Shown in pieces: positions 5,609 through 6,267 of a stretch of DNA of 6,267 nucleotides. The position numbers and the translations under genes were made by a program. The notes under the pieces are model-generated. The model worked only from the letters and a program-made list of their open reading frames with translations. It was not told the origin of the DNA and searched no databases. Source of the DNA: Acidobacteriota bacterium. GTDB taxonomy: Bacteria > Acidobacteriota > Blastocatellia > Pyrinomonadales > Pyrinomonadaceae. Each line of letters begins with the position of its first letter. Position 1 is the stretch's first letter. The stretch lies in contig JAKOSS010000781.1 of assembly GCA_029777145.1 (NCBI GenBank), positions 1 through 6,267 on the forward strand, read 5' to 3'.

Positions 5609-6267
5609 TCATGCTGCGGGCACGAAACCGAAAAGCCGGTTAACCGCGCCGACGATCGCGTCGGCAAGTTCGTTCGGTCGAATCGTGACTTCCTCAAACA
5701 CCGCCCGCCGCGCTCCGATGCCGGCGCTCGTGAGTAGGATCGCATCGGCCTTCTTCAGATCTTCAATTCCTGCAAGCACTTCCTCGACGACGAAATTCTC
5801 GACAATGAATCCCCGCGTTGTTCCTGCCAAACAGGCCGTTTCGAGCGACGGCGTGAATATCCTCCCGCCTCTGATCCAAAAGACGTTCGCGCACGCCGCC
5901 GACGTTACCTCGCCCCGCTCGTTCAAACGCAAGGCCTCGTCGAAACCGTCGTTTCGGGCGTCGTTCAGCGCCATGAGATTTTCGAGATAATTGCACGACT
6001 TTACGCCGGCGACCGGTGACCTTGAATTCACCAAGAACGGTGAATGTTTCAACCGGAACGGGTCAGTCAAATCGCGATGCGGTCCGACGACGAACCCGAC
6101 CGCCGTTTCGCCGGCGCGGCCGTCGATCCAGAGACGCGGGCCCGAAGTATCGAAAAGAGTGACGCGCGCGCGGCCATCGGTCATCGTTGCTTCGATCAAC
6201 TTTGCCTGGAGTCCGCGCAGCAACGAATCGGCCGACGGCATCGTGATTCCGGTGGCAGCCGCGTTTG
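5609..6267 (-). CDS. Class IV PLP aminotransferase / aminodeoxychorismate lyase-like, N-terminus beyond the window
   Basis: The visible 218 residues are the C-terminal three quarters of a fold-type IV PLP enzyme (PabC/IlvE/D-amino-acid aminotransferase group; full length usually about 270-290). The frame stays open to the window edge (NAAATGITMPSAD), so the ATG at 6239-6241 is internal and the real start lies past 6267. The PLP lysine is in AGVKSCNYLENLMAL (codon at 5999-6001). It is followed by DEALRLNERGEV, AACANVFWIRGG, and TPSLETACLAGTTRG, whose Thr-Thr would hold the cofactor phosphate. The blocks resemble PabC, which makes p-aminobenzoate for folate, but family members also transaminate branched-chain or D-amino acids and the substrate cannot be settled here. 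Where PabC has VTE, this reads VTS. It is convergent with the walJ-like gene, so it belongs to a separate transcription unit. Confidence 0.88.
   Translation of the reverse strand, partial: NAAATGITMPSADSLLRGLQAKLIEATMTDGRARVTLFDTSGPRLWIDGRAGETAVGFVVGPHRDLTDPFRLKHSPFLVNSRSPVAGVKSCNYLENLMALNDARNDGFDEALRLNERGEVTSAACANVFWIRGGRIFTPSLETACLAGTTRGFIVENFVVEEVLAGIEDLKKADAILLTSAGIGARRAVFEEVTIRPNELADAIVGAVNRLFGFVPAA

Noticed and set aside
6239..6241. ATG as start of the class IV aminotransferase gene
   Set aside because: The frame is open upstream to the window edge with family-like sequence, and roughly 50 or more N-terminal residues would be missing from such a start.

Overview
The window suggests a moderately GC-rich, non-model Gram-negative-type bacterium. 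The best guess is an Acidobacteriota (Blastocatellia/Pyrinomonadaceae-like) genome, based on overall gene style and intergenic heptamer repeats of the GGATTGC/GGATTTG type. That assignment is inference; no rRNA or other phylogenetic marker is present. Gene density is high. I see no tRNA, rRNA, CRISPR array, insertion sequence or phage gene.

Layout. Positions 1-74 hold the last codons of an unidentified gene. Positions 75-214 are an intergenic stretch full of degenerate G/T-rich heptamers. A small DUF4878-like lipoprotein gene (215-715) follows, ending in a hexanucleotide repeat that encodes a Ser-Asn tail. A DUF1015 (COG4198) gene comes next (727-1968), starting at GTG behind a strong Shine-Dalgarno. 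After a 132-base gap with weak hairpins there is a tight cluster: two tandem RimJ/RimL-type GNAT acetyltransferase genes (2101-2616 and 2603-3127) and a small multi-pass membrane protein with an HETGH zinc-protease-like motif (3117-3647). Each overlaps the one before it. A perfect 10-bp hairpin (3684-3711) then precedes an NADP-type short-chain dehydrogenase (3726-4511). Twenty bases on is a WalJ/YycJ-type metallo-beta-lactamase-fold protein (4532-5362).

An array of seven perfect ATTGCGG heptamers plus one variant begins at the last base of the walJ-like stop codon. About 190 bases of unassigned sequence follow. A class IV PLP aminotransferase / aminodeoxychorismate lyase-like gene is convergent (minus strand, 5609-6267) and loses its N-terminus at the window edge.

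How the genes work together: 2101-5362 is co-directional and could be one transcript, with translational coupling likely across the three overlapping genes. The encoded activities do not form an obvious single pathway: acetylation, a membrane protease-like protein, a redox enzyme and a DNA-associated hydrolase. I see ordinary housekeeping and accessory genes rather than a clear new system. The points most worth following are the HETGH membrane family, the hairpin between a perfect Shine-Dalgarno and the SDR start, the repeats placed at or just after stop codons, and the DUF1015 protein with its ParB-like DGHHR signature.
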